Source: Bacteroidota bacterium (lineage in GTDB: Bacteria; Bacteroidota; Bacteroidia; Chitinophagales; Chitinophagaceae). Taken from it: a stretch of DNA of 35,477 nucleotides. The stretch covers positions 1 through 35,477 of the forward strand of contig JAEZDA010000026.1 in NCBI GenBank assembly GCA_023433345.1. The letters are read 5' to 3'. How positions within the stretch are numbered: the stretch's first letter is position 1; each line of letters begins with the position of its first letter. Position numbers and translations under genes: made by a program. A model generated the notes under the pieces. It was given only the letters and a program-made list of their open reading frames with translations, searched no databases and was not told the origin of the DNA. Below, piece by piece: positions 32,143-35,477 of the stretch.

Positions 32143-33858
32143 ATGACTGATTTTCAAACATTGGGTTTGAACGAGCAAATCGTGCAATCCATTACAGAAC
32201 TGGGCTTCACTTCGCCCACCCCTATTCAGGAACAAGCAATACCAGTGCTGCTTTCGGGCACGATGGATTTTGTTGGACTTGCGCAAACAGGCACCGGCAA
32301 AACCGCAGCTTTTGGGCTTCCTTTAATTCAACTTATCAATGCGGCAGACAAGTTTCCGCAGGCATTGATCGTTTGCCCCACGAGAGAGCTCTGTCTCCAG
32401 ATCACAAACGACCTGCAACTATTCAAGAAACATTCCCGTGGTATAGCTGTGGAAGCTGTTTATGGCGGCGCATCGATTTCAATGCAGATACGCAACCTCA
32501 GGAAAGGAGTGCAGGTGGTTGTTGCCACGCCCGGAAGACTCATTGACCTTATCGAACGTAAAGCTATCGACCTTGAAAAAGTGAAGTATGTTGTACTCGA
32601 TGAAGCCGATGAAATGCTCAACATGGGCTTCAGGGATGACATCGATTTCGTGTTGAAAAATACGATCAACCGTGAAAGTATATGGCTCTTCAGCGCCACG
32701 ATGCCACCTGCTGTGAGGGCGATCTCCAAGAACTTCATGACAAGCCCTAAAGAGATCACCGTGGGGAAAAAGAACAGTGGCAACGTGAATATCGACCATC
32801 AGTATTACGTGGCGTCTGCCCATCACCGTTATGAAACGCTAAAGCGTTTGATAGATTTTAACCCGGGCATGTACGGTATAATTTTCACAAGAACGAAGGC
32901 CGATGCGCAGGAGATAAGCGAACGTCTTTCCAAGGCAGGCTATGATATTGAAGCCCTGCATGGTGATCTTACCCAGCAACAGCGTGATAAAGTAATGGGT
33001 CGGTTCAGGAACAAAACCCTGCAACTGCTGATAGCTACAGATGTTGCAGCGCGCGGTATTGATGTTGACGGTATAACCCACGTTATAAATTTTGAACTTC
33101 CTGATGACATGGAAGTTTACACTCACCGCAGTGGAAGAACTGCACGTGCAGGCAAAACGGGAATATGTATTTCCATTTGTCACAGCCGCGAAACTTTTAA
33201 GATCAGGCAACTTGAAAAGATGATCAATGCAACCTTTCATCGCCTGGACATTCCGAGTGGCAAAGATGTTTGCCGTAAGCAATTTTTTCACTTCATGGAT
33301 AAACTTGCGCTGGCGGATATTTCACACGGTGATTATGAAACATATCTGCCCGACCTTATTCTGAAGTTCGAACATATGTCGAAAGAAGAGGTTTTACAAC
33401 GTGTTGCGGCATTGGAATTCGATCATTTCCTTCGTTACTATGAAAACGCGGAAGACCTGAATACAAAACAGGATGCGAGGAGAACGAATGAAAGCAACTA
33501 CAGCGGTAATCAAAGGCGGGAAAGAAGCGAGAGATCCTTTAACAGAAGAGACAATGGATATACAAGGTTGTTTGTAAATCTTGGCACAAAGGACGGATTT
33601 TACAAAGCCAGCTTTCTACAGTTTATACTTGATGAAAGCAATTTGAAAAAAGATTCCCTGGGCAAAATTGACCTGCGCGAAATGAACACATGGGTGGAAG
33701 TTGATCAGGCAGAGGCGGGAAAAATGATCCGGGCAATAGACGGAAAGAAATATAACAACAGAACCGTTAGAATGAACGAGGCCGATGGCGGTTTCCGGAG
33801 ACCCGGCGGTGATGAAGGCGCTTCAAGGAAACGAATCGTTAGAAAGAAAGAGTATTAA
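32143..33858 (+). CDS. DEAD-box RNA helicase with DbpA-type RNA-binding domain
   Basis: ATP-dependent RNA unwinding, most likely in ribosome assembly or cold adaptation; cytoplasmic. The 571-residue protein has all helicase motifs: Q motif FTSPTPIQEQ (22-31), Walker A AQTGTGKT (47-54), PTRELCLQ, TPGR, DEAD (153-156), SAT, GIIFTRTKADAQE, ATDVAARGIDVDG and HRSGRTARAGKTG. After a basic linker (about 440-475, rich in Arg, Asn and Ser), the DbpA/CsdA RNA-binding domain (about 480-560, TRLFVNLGTKDGFYKASFL and RTVRMNEADGG) completes it. It is close to CsdA/DbpA; which of the two is uncertain. It has a long leader and ends in a perfect terminator. Confidence 0.95.
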   Translation: MTDFQTLGLNEQIVQSITELGFTSPTPIQEQAIPVLLSGTMDFVGLAQTGTGKTAAFGLPLIQLINAADKFPQALIVCPTRELCLQITNDLQLFKKHSRGIAVEAVYGGASISMQIRNLRKGVQVVVATPGRLIDLIERKAIDLEKVKYVVLDEADEMLNMGFRDDIDFVLKNTINRESIWLFSATMPPAVRAISKNFMTSPKEITVGKKNSGNVNIDHQYYVASAHHRYETLKRLIDFNPGMYGIIFTRTKADAQEISERLSKAGYDIEALHGDLTQQQRDKVMGRFRNKTLQLLIATDVAARGIDVDGITHVINFELPDDMEVYTHRSGRTARAGKTGICISICHSRETFKIRQLEKMINATFHRLDIPSGKDVCRKQFFHFMDKLALADISHGDYETYLPDLILKFEHMSKEEVLQRVAALEFDHFLRYYENAEDLNTKQDARRTNESNYSGNQRRERSERSFNRRDNGYTRLFVNLGTKDGFYKASFLQFILDESNLKKDSLGKIDLREMNTWVEVDQAEAGKMIRAIDGKKYNNRTVRMNEADGGFRRPGGDEGASRKRIVRKKEY

Positions 33859-33863
33859 AATTT

Positions 33864-33895
33864 AAGATCCGGGACTTTCCTCCCGGATCTTTTTT
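33864..33895 (+). terminator. Intrinsic terminator, probably bidirectional
   Basis: Perfect 11-bp stem AAGATCCGGGA (33864-33874) with TCCCGGATCTT (33881-33891), six-base loop, T-run 33890-33895. Minus-strand RNA would also end in a U-rich stretch from the A/T sequence at 33855-33863. The T-run overlaps the amylase-family stop codon (33894-33896), so one hairpin serves both convergent genes. Confidence 0.88.
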
Positions 33896-35147
33896 ATTCA
33901 CTGCTTCTGAAAGATTCGCATACAATAAAATCTCCAGGCTTCATGTTAACCGCCGGGGAATCCTGGTTCCTTAAAGTACCATCAAAAATATCGTGCGTGG
34001 CTGTGCCTGCTATATCAAAAGGCCTGACAGTAACCTCATTGGTTCCCAAATGCAGGAAAACCCAGATGTTTCCCGCATCTCCTGAAACATAAAAAGAAAT
34101 CAGGTCCGGCATTCGGATCATCTTTACGCTTTCATAGGAAAATGTAATGCCTGGTTTATGACGTAGCTTTAAAAGACCTGAATAAAAACCGGCGAGGTCC
34201 TCACCCGTATTCCAATTGATCTGGTCCTTTTCGAAAAACTTAAGGCGTTGAATGTTGGCTGCTTCCTGCCCTGAATATATTAAGGGAACACTATTTTTAA
34301 AAAGGCATGAAAAGACTGCTAACGCTTTCGCATATACGCCGTATTTTTCATACTCGGTTCCATTCCATGAATTCTCATCATGGTTGCTTGTGAAATACAA
34401 TCGCAACCCGGGCAGGTCGTTTTCGGAAAGAAAGCTTGTCAATTGCTCTACACCGTTCTCTTTTCCTAAAACCTCCCTTGTTTTATGCATCCATTTCCAG
34501 GTGAAGGTGATATCAAACGCTTCTGCATAGGAAGAATCCTCTGATTCTGCAAGCCACACCAGGTCAGGCTTTATTTCGTCAATTACCGTCCTTGCCCTCT
34601 TCCAAAAGGGTAATGGAGTTAAATGAGCGAGGTCTGCACGAAAACCGTCAATATTCTTTTCTTCAACCCAGAATTTCATCGCCCCGATCATTGCTATTTG
34701 CTGCTCTTCGTTATTATGATCAAGCTGAATGACGTCGGTCCAGTCGAATGGGCTTCGGAAACCAAATTCATCGCGCGAAAAGAAATGAGGAGAATGAATC
34801 GTCCATACATGATCCCACGCTGTGTGATTCGCAACCCAGTCCATGATCACTTTCATTCCCAATTGATGAATCCGTGATACCATGTCATCAAAGTCGGCTA
34901 TGGTGCCAAATTCTGGGTTGATAGCTTTGTGATCGCTGATTGAATAATAACTTCCCATGCTTCCTTTCCTGTGTGGAATTCCTATGGGATGAATTGGCAT
35001 AAGCCATAATATTTCCACTCCCATTTCTTTAAGGCGGGGGAGATGTTCGGCAAATGCACGGAAAGTGCCTTCTGGTGTATATTGTCTGATATTAACCTCA
35101 TAAATATTACTGTTGTTAAGAAAAGCGGGCACGTTGAATTCTTTCAT
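33894..35147 (-). CDS. GH13 alpha-amylase family enzyme, cytosolic
   Basis: Acts on alpha-glucans or oligosaccharides; the exact specificity is unknown. The 417 residues contain the four GH13 regions: DWVANH (103-108), GFRADLAHL with nucleophile D172, WLAESE with the acid/base E201, and FTSNHDEN (252-259, transition-state D257). The N-terminal stretch VNIRQYTPEGTFRAFAEHLPRLKEMGVEILWLMPIHP is that of the barrel start. No signal peptide is present, so it is probably cytosolic. A short C-terminal beta domain follows. The ATG at 35147 overlaps the promoter of the divergent ispH gene. Its stop codon sits next to the shared terminator. Confidence 0.92.
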   Translation of the reverse strand: MKEFNVPAFLNNSNIYEVNIRQYTPEGTFRAFAEHLPRLKEMGVEILWLMPIHPIGIPHRKGSMGSYYSISDHKAINPEFGTIADFDDMVSRIHQLGMKVIMDWVANHTAWDHVWTIHSPHFFSRDEFGFRSPFDWTDVIQLDHNNEEQQIAMIGAMKFWVEEKNIDGFRADLAHLTPLPFWKRARTVIDEIKPDLVWLAESEDSSYAEAFDITFTWKWMHKTREVLGKENGVEQLTSFLSENDLPGLRLYFTSNHDENSWNGTEYEKYGVYAKALAVFSCLFKNSVPLIYSGQEAANIQRLKFFEKDQINWNTGEDLAGFYSGLLKLRHKPGITFSYESVKMIRMPDLISFYVSGDAGNIWVFLHLGTNEVTVRPFDIAGTATHDIFDGTLRNQDSPAVNMKPGDFIVCESFRSSE

Positions 35148-35164
35148 ATAAGGCTGTACCTTTG
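35134..35164 (+). promoter_or_regulatory. Complete Bacteroidota-type promoter of ispH
   Basis: TTG at 35134-35136, 20-nt spacer, TACCTTTG at 35157-35164: both elements and the spacing match the TTG/TAnnTTTG consensus. The start codon follows 9 nt after the -7 element. The -33 end lies within the first codons of the divergent amylase gene. Confidence 0.7.
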
Positions 35165-35173
35165 CGGCGGCAC

Positions 35174-35477
35174 ATGAAGCAATTTACAATACCGGTTACA
35201 TACCGAAGTGAAATGATTGCGCGCATTAAGGAAAAGCGCCGGCAAGATGACAGGATGAAAAAAGATTTTTCTCCGTCCCTGCTCGATTTCGGCTTCCTCC
35301 AAATCTATCTCGCACGGCATTTTGGTTTTTGTTATGGCGTTGAAAATGCAATTGAGATCGCCTTCAAAACAATTGATGAAAATCCGGGAAAGCGCATCTT
35401 CCTTTTGAGCGAAATGATTCACAATCCGCATGTAAATGCTGACCTTCTCGCACGCGGTGTAAAATTTCTTCAGGACA
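35174..35477 (+). CDS. ispH: 4-hydroxy-3-methylbut-2-enyl diphosphate reductase IspH, 3' end cut by the window
   Basis: Iron-sulfur enzyme that makes isopentenyl and dimethylallyl diphosphate in the last step of the non-mevalonate pathway. I translated the plus strand from ATG 35174: 101 codons are visible with no stop. Motifs are ARHFGFCYGVENAIEIA, with the first cluster cysteine C53, and RIFLLSEMIHNPHVNADLLARGVKFL. An N-terminal extension of about 40 residues before the first core strand is present, as I expect for this phylum. The remaining two-thirds, including the other two cluster cysteines, lie beyond the window. Confidence 0.95.
   Translation, partial: MKQFTIPVTYRSEMIARIKEKRRQDDRMKKDFSPSLLDFGFLQIYLARHFGFCYGVENAIEIAFKTIDENPGKRIFLLSEMIHNPHVNADLLARGVKFLQD

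Overview
The window looks like a chromosomal fragment of a Bacteroidota bacterium, most probably of the Chitinophagaceae or close relatives. Evidence: a giant PKD/Ig-like adhesin with a gliding-type (type IX secretion, T9SS type B) C-terminal domain, followed at once by a PorP/SprF-family gene; tandem DUF1573 proteins; a fused alpha/beta E1 dehydrogenase; and repeated Bacteroidota-type -7 promoter elements (TAnnTTTG) before genes. The first 31 bases are not genomic: they match the Nextera read-1 transposase adapter at 29 of 31 positions, so the contig begins inside an adenine deaminase gene.

Layout. 1-9.5 kb: partial adenine deaminase (-), a SAM methyltransferase (+), an Hsp15-like S4 protein plus trmD (-), a secreted dipeptidyl peptidase IV-like enzyme (+), a membrane/GNAT-like protein with an aminotransferase (-), a cytosolic trypsin-like protease (-), and two DUF1573 proteins (-). 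9.5-18.6 kb: fused E1 dehydrogenase and a proline-rich secreted protein (+), SRPBCC and YebC proteins (-), an Ldh-family oxidoreductase (+), a DUF962/Mpo1-like membrane protein (-), queA (-) and a DUF417 membrane protein (-). 18.7-28 kb: an adhesin of about 2,700 residues with its PorP/SprF partner (-). 28.2-29.5 kb: a complete IS256-family element. 29.6-35.5 kb: a GT9 glycosyltransferase overlapping a TsaC/Sua5 gene (+), an outer-membrane barrel protein (-), a DEAD-box helicase with a DbpA-type C-terminus (+), a GH13 amylase-family enzyme (-) and the start of ispH (+).

Most genes are housekeeping or envelope functions (tRNA modification by trmD, queA and tsaC; isoprenoid synthesis by ispH; surface secretion by the adhesin/PorP pair). 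I see no defence island, prophage or CRISPR array. The most unusual content is between genes: low-complexity tracts built of exact 7-nt words (ACTANNN, or GGGTTNT and its complement) or 8-nt words (AATTTGNN); a folded intergenic element of about 105 nt flanked by such tracts; a strong intrinsic terminator at 16343-16375 with no gene upstream on its strand, which suggests a small RNA; and a 13-bp terminator stem for the peptidase gene lying inside the coding region of the convergent gene.
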